Shown in pieces: positions 30,343 through 39,546 of a stretch of DNA of 64,000 bases. Numbering within the stretch: the first letter of the stretch is position 1; each line of letters begins with the position of its first letter. Location of the stretch: contig NZ_CP118269.1 of NCBI RefSeq assembly GCF_030062155.1, forward strand, positions 124,001-188,000. Direction: 5' to 3'. The position numbers and the translations under genes are program-made. Source of the stretch: Pantoea sp. Lij88 (GTDB lineage: Bacteria; Pseudomonadota; Gammaproteobacteria; Enterobacterales; Enterobacteriaceae). The notes below the pieces were generated by a model that saw only the letters and a program-made list of their open reading frames with translations, searched no databases and was not told the origin of the DNA.

Positions 30343-30371
30343 CCCCCGCCATGATGGTGGGGGTTTTTTTT
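30343..30371 (+). terminator. cpxP intrinsic terminator
   Basis: Eight-base stem CCCCCGCC/GGTGGGGG (one G-T pair) with an ATGAT loop and a run of eight T residues, 43 bases after the cpxP stop. Confidence 0.92.
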
Positions 30372-30754
30372 ATCTTTTTTTCACTTTTTTTATTTTGACA
30401 GGAATCATCACCTCGCAATAAAACCCCCTTTTTATTGGCGCTTGTTGAGCTTTTATTCATCAGATTCGACGATTTCTTATTATTCAGGGCTGGACGTAAA
30501 TTTAAACGGACCGGCAAGCGTTTTTCCGCCTGTAAAATATTCTAACTCGCTGAAAGTAAATGAATTACAGGAGCTGAGTGAAGATATTATTTATATTTTT
30601 CAACCAACTACAGTTCCCGCGTTTCGCTTGTTGGTTCAGGCGCATCTTCTACACTAAATCCTGTCACTGCAGGGAAGTTAAGTGTCTTTGCGAAGTCTCA
30701 GGGAGCAACAACCACATTATGTAGTCCTGAATGAATCTATTAACGGAGTAAGTT
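30372..30754. other. AT-rich non-coding stretch before the KGG gene
   Basis: About 380 bases, clearly AT-richer than the surroundings, with no gene I can support. A perfect TTGACA hexamer (30395-30400) may be part of a promoter on the plus strand, but a good -10 at 16-18 bases is missing. A 71-codon frame with a TTG start (30442-30657) lacks a ribosome site and is not called. The region likely holds the promoter of the small KGG gene. Confidence 0.5.
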
Positions 30755-30910
30755 ATGGCAGAGCATCGTGGTGGTTCAGGTAATTTCGCAGATAATCCGC
30801 AAAAAGCGTCTGAAGCCGGTAAGAAAGGTGGTCAGAACAGCGGCGGCGGAAACTTCAAAAACGATCGTGAAAAAGCATCAGAAGCCGGGAAAAAAGGCGG
30901 CAAAAAGTAG
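30755..30910 (+). CDS. Small KGG-repeat (YciG/con-10-like) stress-type protein
   Basis: A 51-residue, highly polar protein: MAEHRGGSGNFADNPQKASE at the N-terminus and ending KKGGKK. It contains two copies of a unit with (N)F-x(5-7)-KASEAGKKGG, the KGG motif of the con-10/YciG general-stress family. These proteins are often RpoS-dependent in enterobacteria, but no function is firmly known. Start supported by GGAGTAAGTT before the ATG. It lies between cpxP and fieF, a place empty in E. coli. Confidence 0.85.
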   Translation: MAEHRGGSGNFADNPQKASEAGKKGGQNSGGGNFKNDREKASEAGKKGGKK

Positions 30911-30977
30911 TCGCCGGCGCTTTCTCAGCATCGGTCAGGGCCTGAATATGGCCTGGCAATGATGTGTATGACACTTT

Positions 30978-31009
30978 GCCCCGTCCTCTCAAAGGTCGGG
31001 GCTTGTTTT
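30978..31009 (+). terminator. Probable terminator after the KGG gene
   Basis: GCCCCG pairs with CGGGGC, with a mismatch then CC/GG inside, and is followed by TTGTTTTTTT. It lies about 70 bases downstream of the KGG gene. Confidence 0.65.
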
Positions 31010-31161
31010 TTTCTGCCTGCCTTGCTCTTTAAAGCTGTTCCTCTCAGTAGAGCCTTTCCCGGTAAACGACCCGTTAAGCACAGCCCGTCTCCCGGTGTTA
31101 AACTTCAGCCATTCATCCATTTAAGTGCGCATCCTCACTGATGCCGCATAGGGAATCTGGC

Positions 31162-32073
31162 ATGCAACCCTCTTATGGCCGACTGGTAAAACGTGCTGCG
31201 CTCGCTGCCACCATTCTTGCGTCTGTGCTGTTACTCGTGAAAATTTTTGCCTGGTGGTACACCGGTTCGGTAAGTCTACTGGCCTCACTGGTGGACTCGC
31301 TGGTGGATATCGCTGCCTCGCTGACTAATCTGCTGGTGGTGCGTTATGCGCTGCAGCCTGCCGACGAAGATCACACGTTCGGGCACGGTAAAGCAGAGTC
31401 GCTGGCGGCGCTGGCGCAAAGTATGTTTATTTCCGGTTCGGCGCTGTTTCTGTTTCTGACCGGCCTGCAGCATCTTGCCTCGCCCAGTGAGATGCGGGCA
31501 CCGGGTGTCGGTATCATTGTGACTGTGGTAGCGCTTGGCTCAACGCTGGTGCTGGTCGCCTTCCAGCGCTGGGTGGTGCGTAAAACCCGCAGCCAGGCGA
31601 TTCGGGCTGACATGTTGCACTATCAGTCGGATGTCATCATGAATGGCGCCATTCTGATTGCGCTGGTGCTGAGCAGCTATGGCTTTGCCCGGGCGGATGC
31701 GCTGTTCGCGCTGGGGATTGGCGTTTTCATTCTCTACAGTGCATTGCGGATGGGTTACGAGGCGGTGCAGTCATTGCTGGATCGCGCATTACCGGAAGAG
31801 GAGCGGCAGCAAATCCTGACGCTCGCGACAAACTGGCCGCAGGTGCAGGGCGTTCACGATCTGCGCACACGCCAGTCCGGCCCGACCAAATTTATTCAGC
31901 TTCATCTGGAACTGGAAGATCAGCTGCCACTGGTGCAGGCGCATCGGGTAGCAGATCAGGTTGAGAAGGCGTTACGCAAAGAATTTCCCGGGTCAGATGT
32001 AATTATCCATCAGGATCCCTGTTCTGTGGTACCGTTCGAGACCAAAGATTCGTTAGGTTTTTTACGTAAATGA
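31162..32073 (+). CDS. fieF: Cation-efflux (iron/zinc) transporter FieF
   Basis: A cation diffusion facilitator in the inner membrane that exports Zn2+ and Fe2+ in exchange for protons. It is 303 residues with six membrane helices in the first 210 and a C-terminal cytoplasmic metal-binding domain. The transport-site residues are intact: two Asp in [12 protein letters not shown] and His/Asp in MLHYQSDV. The ATG at 31162 ([12 protein letters not shown]) matches E. coli; an in-frame ATG at 31141 would add seven residues. Confidence 0.96.
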   Translation: MQPSYGRLVKRAALAATILASVLLLVKIFAWWYTGSVSLLASLVDSLVDIAASLTNLLVVRYALQPADEDHTFGHGKAESLAALAQSMFISGSALFLFLTGLQHLASPSEMRAPGVGIIVTVVALGSTLVLVAFQRWVVRKTRSQAIRADMLHYQSDVIMNGAILIALVLSSYGFARADALFALGIGVFILYSALRMGYEAVQSLLDRALPEEERQQILTLATNWPQVQGVHDLRTRQSGPTKFIQLHLELEDQLPLVQAHRVADQVEKALRKEFPGSDVIIHQDPCSVVPFETKDSLGFLRK

Positions 32074-32142
32074 ATCAAATCGATACGGAAAGGATGACGT
32101 AACGCTAACATCGCTGCAAAAAATAGTAAAAAGTTGTCTGAC

Positions 32143-32156
32143 CTGAATCAATTCAG
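32143..32156. promoter_or_regulatory. Cra (FruR) operator upstream of pfkA
   Basis: The palindrome CTGAATCAATTCAG fits the Cra consensus (TGAAnCGNTTCA-type, with CA for CG at the centre). It lies just upstream of a TATACT -10 element at 32171-32176, so it would cover the -35 region and repress pfkA, as known for E. coli pfkA. Confidence 0.78.
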
Positions 32157-32272
32157 CAGCAAGCCTTTGATATACTATCTGCCATCACATGTCGCGCTAG
32201 TCGTAAATATGATTGTCAGCAGCGATCGACAGGCAGGATTAACCCTTAGTTTTGAACAATCCAGAGGTTGTC

Positions 32273-33235
32273 ATGATCAAAAAAATTGGTGTATTAACCA
32301 GCGGCGGTGACGCCCCAGGCATGAACGCAGCTATTCGTGGAGTGGTTCGTTCCGCGCTGAGTGAAGGACTGGAAGTTTTTGGGATCTATGACGGTTATCT
32401 GGGATTGTACGAAGATCGCATGATCAATCTTGATCGCTACAGCGTCTCTGACATGATTAACCGCGGCGGCACTTTCCTGGGCTCAGCGCGTTTCCCTGAG
32501 TTCCGTAATGAAGATGTGCGTCAGGTTGCCATTGAGAATATGAAAAAGCGCGGCATTGATGCGCTGGTGGTCATTGGTGGTGACGGCTCCTACATGGGGG
32601 CTAAGCGCCTGACTGAAATGGGCTTCCCCTGCATTGGTCTGCCTGGCACCATCGACAACGACGTGGCCGGAACGGATTACACCATCGGTTATTTCACTGC
32701 GCTGGAAACCGTGGTGGAGGCGATTGACCGTCTGCGTGACACCTCTTCATCACATCAGCGTATTTCGATTGTTGAAGTGATGGGTCGCTACTGTGGCGAT
32801 CTGACCCTGGCCGCGGCGATTGCCGGTGGCTGTGAGTTCATCGTCCTGCCGGAATTCCCGTATACCCGCGAAGAGCTGGTGGCGGAAATCAAAGCGGGCA
32901 TCGCCAAAGGTAAAAAGCACGCTATCGTGGCGATTACCGAGCACATCTGCGATATCGACGATCTGGCGCGTTTCATTGAAACAGAAACCAAACGTGAAAC
33001 CCGTTCGACCGTACTGGGTCATATTCAGCGTGGCGGTGCACCTTGTGCGTATGACCGTATCCTGGCGTCACGCATGGGTGCTTACTCCATTGAACTGCTG
33101 ATGCAGGGTTACGGCGGCCGTTGCGTGGGTATTCAGAATGAGAAGATGGTGCATCACGACATCGTCGACGCGATTGAAAACATGAAACGTCCGTTCAAGC
33201 GCGACTGGCTCGACACGGCGAAGAAACTCTACTGA
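32273..33235 (+). CDS. pfkA: 6-phosphofructokinase I
   Basis: ATP-dependent phosphorylation of fructose 6-phosphate, the committed step of glycolysis, allosterically controlled by PEP and ADP. It is 320 residues, the E. coli length. The ATP-binding start [19 protein letters not shown] and the catalytic Asp in [12 protein letters not shown] are present. The ATG at 32273 follows AGAGGTTGTC. A Cra operator lies in the promoter region, and a hairpin follows the stop. Confidence 0.98.
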   Translation: MIKKIGVLTSGGDAPGMNAAIRGVVRSALSEGLEVFGIYDGYLGLYEDRMINLDRYSVSDMINRGGTFLGSARFPEFRNEDVRQVAIENMKKRGIDALVVIGGDGSYMGAKRLTEMGFPCIGLPGTIDNDVAGTDYTIGYFTALETVVEAIDRLRDTSSSHQRISIVEVMGRYCGDLTLAAAIAGGCEFIVLPEFPYTREELVAEIKAGIAKGKKHAIVAITEHICDIDDLARFIETETKRETRSTVLGHIQRGGAPCAYDRILASRMGAYSIELLMQGYGGRCVGIQNEKMVHHDIVDAIENMKRPFKRDWLDTAKKLY

Positions 33236-33243
33236 TTCTTCTG

Positions 33244-33270
33244 CGGGGTGTGCTGCAAAGCACGCCCCGG
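33244..33270 (+). terminator. Hairpin after pfkA
   Basis: Long stem of about ten pairs (GGGGTGTGCT/AGCACGCCCC) with a GCAA tetraloop, beginning just after the pfkA stop. The T tract is weak, so it may be a terminator or an mRNA-end stabiliser. Confidence 0.65.
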
Positions 33271-33378
33271 CATCCTCCTTCTATATTCCCCACGGTTATA
33301 ACAGCTTATTTTTAATTCTTTTAGCTCTGTAATGGTTTATGTCACGCTTAGCCCATAACGACATTGGGAGAGTGCGTA

Positions 33379-34368
33379 ATGAACAAGTGGAGTATCGGCG
33401 TTACCCTGTTGCTGGCCTCAACCAGCGTTCTGGCGAAAGACATTCAGCTGTTAAACGTTTCCTACGATCCAACGCGTGAGCTGTACGAACAGTACAACAA
33501 AGCGTTCAGTGCGCACTACAAACAGGAAACCGGCGATAATGTCGTGGTCCGTCAGTCGCATGGCGGCTCCGGCAAACAGGCAACCTCAGTGATTAACGGC
33601 ATCCGTGCGGATGTGGTCACGCTGGCGTTGCAATCGGATGTCGATGCCATTGCAGAACGCGGTCGTATTGATAAGAACTGGATTAAGCGTCTGCCAGACA
33701 ACTCTGCGCCTTACACGTCAACCATTGTCTTCCTGGTCCGCAAAGATAATCCCAAGGGCATTCACGACTGGAGCGACCTGACCAAACCCGGCGTGTCCGT
33801 GATTACCCCTAACCCGAAAACCTCCGGCGGCGCACGCTGGAACTATCTGGCGGCCTGGGGCTGGGCGCTGGATCATAACAATGGCGATCAGGCTAAAGCG
33901 CTGGCATACGTCAGAGCGCTGTTTAAAAACGTTGAAGTGCAGGATTCCGGCGCGCGTGGCGCAACCAACACCTTCGTTGAACGCGGGATTGGTGATGTGC
34001 TGATTGCCTGGGAAAACGAAGCTTATCTGGCGGTTAACAAACTGGGTAAAGACAAGTTCGAGATTGTCACCCCGAGCGAATCGATTCTGGCTGAACCGAC
34101 CGTGTCCGTGGTCGATAAAGTGGTAGATGAAAAGGGAACGCGCAAAGTCGCAGACGCCTATCTGAAATACCTCTACTCGCCAGAAGGCCAGACTATCGCT
34201 GCCCAGAACTACTATCGTCCGCGTGATGCAGAAATCGCGAAGAAATTTGCCAGCCAGTTTGCGCCGGTGAAGCTGTTCACCATTCAGGACAAGTTTGGTG
34301 GCTGGGCACAGGCTCAGAAAGCGCACTTCGCCGATGGCGGCAGCTATGACCAGGTCATGAAACCGTAA
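33379..34368 (+). CDS. sbp: Periplasmic sulfate-binding protein
   Basis: Binds sulfate (and thiosulfate) for the CysUWA ABC importer. The 329-residue precursor has a clear signal peptide (residues 1-19, ending SVLA-KD) and the family signatures [16 protein letters not shown] and [17 protein letters not shown]. The start at MNKWSIG follows GGGAGAGTGCGTA. It is a stand-alone gene with its own hairpin terminator; CysB control is expected from the family but I did not identify a convincing site. Confidence 0.97.
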   Translation: MNKWSIGVTLLLASTSVLAKDIQLLNVSYDPTRELYEQYNKAFSAHYKQETGDNVVVRQSHGGSGKQATSVINGIRADVVTLALQSDVDAIAERGRIDKNWIKRLPDNSAPYTSTIVFLVRKDNPKGIHDWSDLTKPGVSVITPNPKTSGGARWNYLAAWGWALDHNNGDQAKALAYVRALFKNVEVQDSGARGATNTFVERGIGDVLIAWENEAYLAVNKLGKDKFEIVTPSESILAEPTVSVVDKVVDEKGTRKVADAYLKYLYSPEGQTIAAQNYYRPRDAEIAKKFASQFAPVKLFTIQDKFGGWAQAQKAHFADGGSYDQVMKP

Positions 34369-34374
34369 TAGATT

Positions 34375-34400
34375 GCGGTCAGCGCCCCCGCGCTGACCGC
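34375..34400 (+). terminator. Hairpin after sbp
   Basis: Perfect ten-base stem GCGGTCAGCG/CGCTGACCGC with a C-rich six-base loop, eight bases after the sbp stop; followed by only a short T stretch. Confidence 0.7.
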
Positions 34401-34528
34401 TTATCCGCAACAACCCCACCTTTCTCTTTTCTCTGCCCGGCTGCTGGGTTATCTGCCCGAATTCCCCGTGACATTTTTTTCCCGCCAGGCGAGGATGCAG
34501 GCTGCTAAACCATTCAGGAAGCGTTGTT

Positions 34529-35302
34529 ATGCCGACAAATCGTCGTGCAACCAGCCTGGTTGCGGTTCTGCTGGTGCTGGTCATTGCGGGGATACTGGCT
34601 GCCGCACTGCATTTCAAAAAGAACAGTGATGCGCTGTGGCAGATCGTCAGCCAGAAATGTGTGCCTCATCAGCAGAGCCGCGGAGATCCGGCGCCCTGTC
34701 AGCGTGTCGATCAGCTTCATCGCTATGCCATGCTGAAAGACAGGAATGGGCCGTTACAGTATCTGCTGATCCCGCTCGACAAAATCACCGGCATCGAAAG
34801 CCCGCGGTTACTGCAACCCGCTACGCCCAACTACTTTGCCCTTGCGTGGCATGAACGAACCCTGCTTGCACAGCGACGCGGCTCACCCATTGCCGATCGG
34901 GTTCTGTCACTGGCGATCAATTCACAGTATGGCCGCACGCAGAACCAGCTCCATATTCATCTCTCCTGTCTGCGACCCGATGTGCGTCAGCAGCTGGATC
35001 AGCTTTCGCCACAGCTTAGCGGCCAGTGGCAGGCGATCACGCTGCATAAGCATCACTACTGGCTGCGGGCCCTGACGCCGGATGAGCTGACTCAGCAGAG
35101 TGCCTTTATCCGGCTGGCCGATGAGCGGTCAGAGGCACGCACAGAGATGGGGAAATATGGGCTGGCACTGGCTGCGTTAAGCGATGGGCGACTGGTGCTG
35201 ATGGCGATAGAGCGGAACTGGCTGCTGCTGAACAGTGGGTCGGCGGAGGAGTTGCAGGATCACGCCTGTGAGCTGATTGCGCCCATAAAAAAGGCGGCTT
35301 AA
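34529..35302 (+). CDS. cdh: CDP-diacylglycerol pyrophosphatase
   Basis: Hydrolyses CDP-diacylglycerol to phosphatidate and CMP. It is 257 residues with an N-terminal membrane anchor (about 9-27) and a HIT-superfamily core; the catalytic histidine cluster is visible in NQLHIHLSCL. A ribosome site AGGAAGCG lies before the ATG. It sits between sbp and tpiA, the conserved enterobacterial place. Confidence 0.93.
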   Translation: MPTNRRATSLVAVLLVLVIAGILAAALHFKKNSDALWQIVSQKCVPHQQSRGDPAPCQRVDQLHRYAMLKDRNGPLQYLLIPLDKITGIESPRLLQPATPNYFALAWHERTLLAQRRGSPIADRVLSLAINSQYGRTQNQLHIHLSCLRPDVRQQLDQLSPQLSGQWQAITLHKHHYWLRALTPDELTQQSAFIRLADERSEARTEMGKYGLALAALSDGRLVLMAIERNWLLLNSGSAEELQDHACELIAPIKKAA

Positions 35303-35310
35303 GCGCCGCC
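35293..35310. terminator. Hairpin between cdh and tpiA
   Basis: GGCGGC/GCCGCC with a six-base loop straddling the cdh stop codon, flanked by an A run on one side. It suits termination of the minus-strand tpiA as well as cdh. Confidence 0.65.
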
Positions 35311-35330
35311 CCTTACCGGTATGCTAATGC

Positions 35331-36098
35331 TTAGGCGCTTTTTGCAGCCGCCGCAGCTTTAACGATGACCGCGAAAGCATCTGCTTTCAGTGACGCACCG
35401 CCAACCAGCGCGCCATCGATATCAGGCTGGGTGAACAGCTCAGCAGCGTTCTTGTCGTTTACTGAACCGCCGTACTGAATGATGACCTGTTCTGCGATAG
35501 CCGCATCTTTCTTCGCGATATGATCACGAATGAATTTGTGCACGGCCTGTGCCTGAGCAGGGGTCGCAGATTTGCCGGTACCGATGGCCCAGACTGGCTC
35601 ATACGCGATGACCGCATCTTTGAACGCTTCGGCGCCCTGCGTTTCCAGAACGGCATCCAGCTGACGAGCGCAGACTTCTTCGGTTTTACCCGCTTCGTTT
35701 TCTGCTTCGGTCTCACCAATGCACAGCACCGGAACCAGACCCACTGACTTCAGTACCGCGTATTTCTTCGCGATGAACTCGTCGCTCTCTTTGTGGTAAG
35801 TGCGGCGTTCTGAGTGACCGATAATGATGTATTTCGCGCCGATATCTTTCAGCATTTCTGCGGAAACTTCACCGGTAAACGCGCCAGACAGGTTAACGTC
35901 CACGTTCTGCGCACCCAGTGCGATGTGGCTACCGGAGATGGCGTGTTTTGCCTGCTCGAGATAGAGCGCTGGCGGTGCAATGGCGACGCCACAACCCTCA
36001 ACGCCAGACAGTTCCTTGCGCAGACCCGCGATCAGTTCAGCTGTGATCTGCTTGCTGCCATTCAACTTCCAGTTACCCATAACCAGTGGATGTCGCAT
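35331..36098 (-). CDS. tpiA: Triosephosphate isomerase
   Basis: Interconverts dihydroxyacetone phosphate and glyceraldehyde 3-phosphate. It is 255 residues, a full (beta/alpha)8 barrel with Lys in GNWKLNG, the catalytic His in IGHSERR and the catalytic Glu in [11 protein letters not shown], the loop that closes over substrate. The start at 36098 follows GGAGGATAGA. Confidence 0.98.
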   Translation of the reverse strand: MRHPLVMGNWKLNGSKQITAELIAGLRKELSGVEGCGVAIAPPALYLEQAKHAISGSHIALGAQNVDVNLSGAFTGEVSAEMLKDIGAKYIIIGHSERRTYHKESDEFIAKKYAVLKSVGLVPVLCIGETEAENEAGKTEEVCARQLDAVLETQGAEAFKDAVIAYEPVWAIGTGKSATPAQAQAVHKFIRDHIAKKDAAIAEQVIIQYGGSVNDKNAAELFTQPDIDGALVGGASLKADAFAVIVKAAAAAKSA

Positions 36099-36218
36099 TC
36101 TATCCTCCGCATAAAGCGATACATGAAAAGTCGCTGCCAGCTGGCAGCGTTGTCTGCCAGACAGTATAGAGATCAAATGTAGCGATGGCTTTGCTTTTCG
36201 TCATTTTCAGCCACATCC

Positions 36219-36809
36219 TCAGGGGGTTGCGAGCGCCAGTTTTACCGGCTCAATGGCGAAAGTCAGCCCCTTGTCGCCGTTGTCGGCCACCACAAAACGG
36301 AGCGCGCCGTCGACCTGCGCAAAGTAGGGCAAATCCTTACCTTCCTTCAGCAAACCTTCCAGCTTTTTACGTCCCTCTTCGGCGCTGAGGCCTGGTACAA
36401 AGAAGCGCAGCATGGCAGTCATGTAGGCCAGCGCTTTTTGCTGCGAGGCATTCTGGTCTGGTCCTGGCAGGGGCAGCCAGGTAATCTGCAGCGTCTTAAT
36501 TTTGCCGGTGCCGGGCTCCAGCGCGGTAGAGGCATAGAGCGTTTCATTGATTTTGCTGGCGGCGCGCGTCAGGTTACTTTTGTCACCCCGGTTATCAATG
36601 GCGCGATATTCCGGCAGCATCAGCGTCGCATTGGCCAGATTATACTTTTCGCGAAACTGGCCGATAGTCATGTCAAAGGTGGGAGCGCCCGCCAGCAGAT
36701 AGGGCGCGGTGGGCAACGCGTCGGGCCGTTCCTGCGGTGGCGGATCGGCGGCAAAGACCGGAACCGTCAGCGCAAACGATAACAGCAGTGCGCCAGGCAA
36801 ATTCTTCAT
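36219..36809 (-). CDS. yiiQ: DUF1454 family protein YiiQ
   Basis: A 196-residue exported protein of unknown function, with a signal peptide (about residues 1-20, ending VFAADPP). The conserved core includes TAPYLLAGAPTFDM, NLTRAASKINETLYASTALEPG and a C-terminal GALRFVVADNGDKGLTFAIEPVKLAL. The start at 36809 sets the signal peptide at the N-terminus; the longer frame is not homologous. It lies between tpiA and yiiR, as in E. coli. Confidence 0.92.
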   Translation of the reverse strand: MKNLPGALLLSFALTVPVFAADPPPQERPDALPTAPYLLAGAPTFDMTIGQFREKYNLANATLMLPEYRAIDNRGDKSNLTRAASKINETLYASTALEPGTGKIKTLQITWLPLPGPDQNASQQKALAYMTAMLRFFVPGLSAEEGRKKLEGLLKEGKDLPYFAQVDGALRFVVADNGDKGLTFAIEPVKLALATP

Positions 36810-36907
36810 TTTGTCGATCCTAACCCGTAAACTCAGGCGCAAATTAAAACGGTTTTTATCCGCGAGGTCAAAAGCGCGGCGGTTCTCTTCTCTCTGGATG
36901 ATAATGC

Positions 36908-37342
36908 ATGACGTTACAACAATGGTGTTTTTCCTGGCGCGGCCGGCTGGGACGACGTGATTTCTGGATCTGGCAGGCAGTCTGGTTGCTGACAACGACA
37001 CTGTTATTCGCCCTGGCAGCTAATGACTGGGTTGATACCCAGATGGCGGCTTTTGGCGTGGTCTGCCTGCTGTGGCCCGCCAGCGCAGTCATTGTTAAAC
37101 GCCTGCACGATCGCAATCGTCCCGGCTACTGGGGATTTCTGGTGATTGTGGCCTGGCTGCTGGTGGCGGGAAACTGGAGCATGCTGAGCGGGATTCTGCC
37201 CTGGCTGCTGGGTCGCGCCATTCCATTTGTGTTACTGGCTGGCCTGGTACTCGAACTCGGCGTTTTTCGCGGCACCCCCGGCGCTAACCGGTTTGGTACC
37301 GCGACCCAGCCGGTGCGATACCGGCAAACGGCTCACCAGTAA
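36908..37342 (+). CDS. yiiR: DUF805 family membrane protein YiiR
   Basis: A 144-residue inner-membrane protein with an N-terminal W-rich segment (FSWRGRLGRRDFW, typical of DUF805) and about four membrane helices (roughly residues 20-38, 45-60, 72-90 and 97-113). Function is unknown. Its 3' end overlaps the convergent fpr gene by ten bases. Confidence 0.88.
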   Translation: MTLQQWCFSWRGRLGRRDFWIWQAVWLLTTTLLFALAANDWVDTQMAAFGVVCLLWPASAVIVKRLHDRNRPGYWGFLVIVAWLLVAGNWSMLSGILPWLLGRAIPFVLLAGLVLELGVFRGTPGANRFGTATQPVRYRQTAHQ

Positions 37343-38079
37343 TGTTCGCTGGTGATATGACCCGGCTTGCGCTTCAGGTGCTTACGCATCTCACGCGTCT
37401 CTTTCAGTAATTGCTGGGTATCACGTACCATCTGCGGGTTGCCGCACAGCATCACATGGCTGCTGTCGGCATCCAGCGTTAATCCGGTGGCACGCTCCAG
37501 TTCACCATTTTCGATCAGCGCCGGAACCCGGCCCGTCAGCGAACCGGGAATCGCTTCGCGGCTCACCACCGTCTGGATGTGCAGCTTGCCCTGATAGCGC
37601 TGCTGCAGCTGCTGCATTAAGGGTAAAAAGCTCAGGTCAGCTGCATAGCGTGCGGCATGGACCAGCACGATGTTTTCAAAGCGATCCAGTCCTTCGCCCT
37701 GCTGCAGCATGGAAAGGTAAGGACCAATAGCGGTGCCGGTTGCCAGCATCCATAAGGTTTTGCACTCCGGGACTTCATCCAGCACAAAGAATCCCGCGGC
37801 CTCTTTCGTGACCATCACCTGATCGCCAGGCTGGAGTGCCTGCAGATGCGGACTCAGCTTGCCATCGGGCACGGTGACCAGGTAAAACTCCAGCAGATCA
37901 TCTTTCGGCGAATTAACGTAGGAGTAGGCGCGCTGCACCCGCTCACCGTCGATTTCCAGTGCCAGCTTGGCAAATTGCCCGGCGATAAAGGGATCGATGG
38001 GCGCTTTTACCCGGAGACTGAACAGCGCATCCGTCCAGTTTTTCACTTCCTTTACTTCAGCATTGACCCACTCAGCCAT
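37333..38079 (-). CDS. fpr: Ferredoxin/flavodoxin--NADP+ reductase
   Basis: An FAD enzyme that moves electrons from NADPH to flavodoxin or ferredoxin. It is 248 residues, as in E. coli. Motifs: RAYSYVNSP (FAD binding), GTAIGPYLSML and LCGNPQMV (NADP binding), and the C-terminal HYW that stacks on FAD. Start at 38079 (MAEWVNAEV) follows GGGAGTGATT. In E. coli it belongs to the SoxRS regulon; I did not verify a SoxS site here. Confidence 0.97.
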   Translation of the reverse strand: MAEWVNAEVKEVKNWTDALFSLRVKAPIDPFIAGQFAKLALEIDGERVQRAYSYVNSPKDDLLEFYLVTVPDGKLSPHLQALQPGDQVMVTKEAAGFFVLDEVPECKTLWMLATGTAIGPYLSMLQQGEGLDRFENIVLVHAARYAADLSFLPLMQQLQQRYQGKLHIQTVVSREAIPGSLTGRVPALIENGELERATGLTLDADSSHVMLCGNPQMVRDTQQLLKETREMRKHLKRKPGHITSEHYW

Positions 38080-38352
38080 AATCACTCCCTGGTTGTTGAT
38101 TATTCAGGCAGGTCACTATTTTCGCGACTAGCCGGTGAGAATGCCAGCCTGCGCCCTGGCAAAGGCTCTAATCGACAAACTGTTGTTTTGTCTTTACAGG
38201 CTGGCGCATAAACTTGACAGGCGCAAGCCGGGACCTTTTGGCCTGCCTCTCGCTTTGTCATCTAATCCTGATATTTTGCCCGCCATAACACGAAGACTGG
38301 CGGGTGAACCGCTGCTTTAACCTCCTTTCACAGAAAGAAATTTTGCATAATC

Positions 38353-39546
38353 ATGATTAGTAAACTGGAAAATCGCCCACTGCTGGTGATGCTTATTGTG
38401 CTGGTGGCCGTCGGGCAGATGGCACAGACCATCTATGTTCCGGCGATGTCGGTGATGGCAGACGCGCTGAATGTGCGGGATGGTGCGCTGCAGCGTGTGA
38501 TGGCGGCTTATCTGATGACCTATGGCGGATCCCAGCTGATCTACGGCCCGCTGTCAGACAGCGTGGGCCGGCGTCCGGTGATCCTGGCGGGCATGATGAT
38601 CTTTATGATCGGTGCAGTCACGGCGCTGATGGCGACATCACTCGATATGCTGGTGCTTGGCAGCGCGATTCAGGGACTGGGAACCGGCGTAGCGGGCGTA
38701 ATGGCCCGCACCATGCCGCGTGATCTCTACGAGGGTCACGCGCTGCGCCGCGCTAACAGCCTGCTTAATATGGGCATTCTGGTCAGCCCGTTACTGGCGC
38801 CGGTGATTGGCGCACTGCTGACCCAGCTCTTTGGCTGGCACGCCTGTTTCGCTTTCCTGCTGCTGCTCTGCCTGGCGGTAACGCTGTCGATGGCGCGCTG
38901 GCTGCCGGAGACCCGGCCGCAGGGTGCGGAAGTGACCCCTTTCTTCAAACGCTACGCCCGCCTGCTCAGCGACGCGAATTTCGTCCGCTACATTGTGCTG
39001 CTGATTGGCGCGCTGGCTGGCATTGCAGTATTTGAGTCGAGCTGTGGCGTGCTGCTGGGCGGCGTGCTCGGTCTGCACAGCCTGACCGTCAGCATCCTGT
39101 TCATTCTGCCCATTCCGGCGGCGTTCTTCGGTGCCTGGTTTGCCGGACGCGAGCAGGGTTCATGGCACAGCCTGATGTGGTGGGGCGTGAATAGCTGTCT
39201 GCTGGCGGGCATTATGATGTGGATCCCGGCGTGGTTCGGCGTGATGAATATCTGGACGCTGCTGGTGCCTGCCGCGCTGTTCTTCTTTGGCGCTGGCATG
39301 CTGTTTCCGCTGGCGACCTCAGGGGCAATGGAACCCTATGCCTGGCTGGCAGGGAGCGCGGGTGCGCTGATTGGCGGGATGCAGAACCTGGGATCGGGCC
39401 TGGTGGCGTGGCTGTCAGCCATGATGCCGCAGCGCGATCAGTTCAGCCTTGGGATGCTGATGTTCTTCACCGCGCTGGTGATGCTGCTCTGTTGGTTGCC
39501 GCTCTCACGTCAGCCGGAGCGCGGCAACCAGCCGGTTACAGGATAA
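38353..39546 (+). CDS. emrD: Multidrug efflux MFS transporter EmrD
   Basis: A 397-residue, 12-helix major facilitator drug:H+ antiporter. The motif A-like GPLSDSVGRRPVIL and the antiporter motif C-like GILVSPLLAPVIG are visible. The C-terminal half FGVMNIWTLLVPAALFFFGA closely resembles E. coli EmrD, which exports amphipathic compounds and uncouplers. In E. coli the gene lies elsewhere (near ivbL); here it stands between fpr and glpX and overlaps the convergent glpX by 11 bases. Confidence 0.93.
   Translation: MISKLENRPLLVMLIVLVAVGQMAQTIYVPAMSVMADALNVRDGALQRVMAAYLMTYGGSQLIYGPLSDSVGRRPVILAGMMIFMIGAVTALMATSLDMLVLGSAIQGLGTGVAGVMARTMPRDLYEGHALRRANSLLNMGILVSPLLAPVIGALLTQLFGWHACFAFLLLLCLAVTLSMARWLPETRPQGAEVTPFFKRYARLLSDANFVRYIVLLIGALAGIAVFESSCGVLLGGVLGLHSLTVSILFILPIPAAFFGAWFAGREQGSWHSLMWWGVNSCLLAGIMMWIPAWFGVMNIWTLLVPAALFFFGAGMLFPLATSGAMEPYAWLAGSAGALIGGMQNLGSGLVAWLSAMMPQRDQFSLGMLMFFTALVMLLCWLPLSRQPERGNQPVTG

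Noticed and set aside
30442..30657. A 71-codon plus-strand frame in the AT-rich stretch after cpxP
   Set aside because: TTG start with no Shine-Dalgarno sequence and no recognisable motif; composition follows the AT-rich background.
30959..31141. A 60-codon frame before fieF
   Set aside because: It runs through the probable terminator of the KGG gene, has no ribosome site and no recognisable features.
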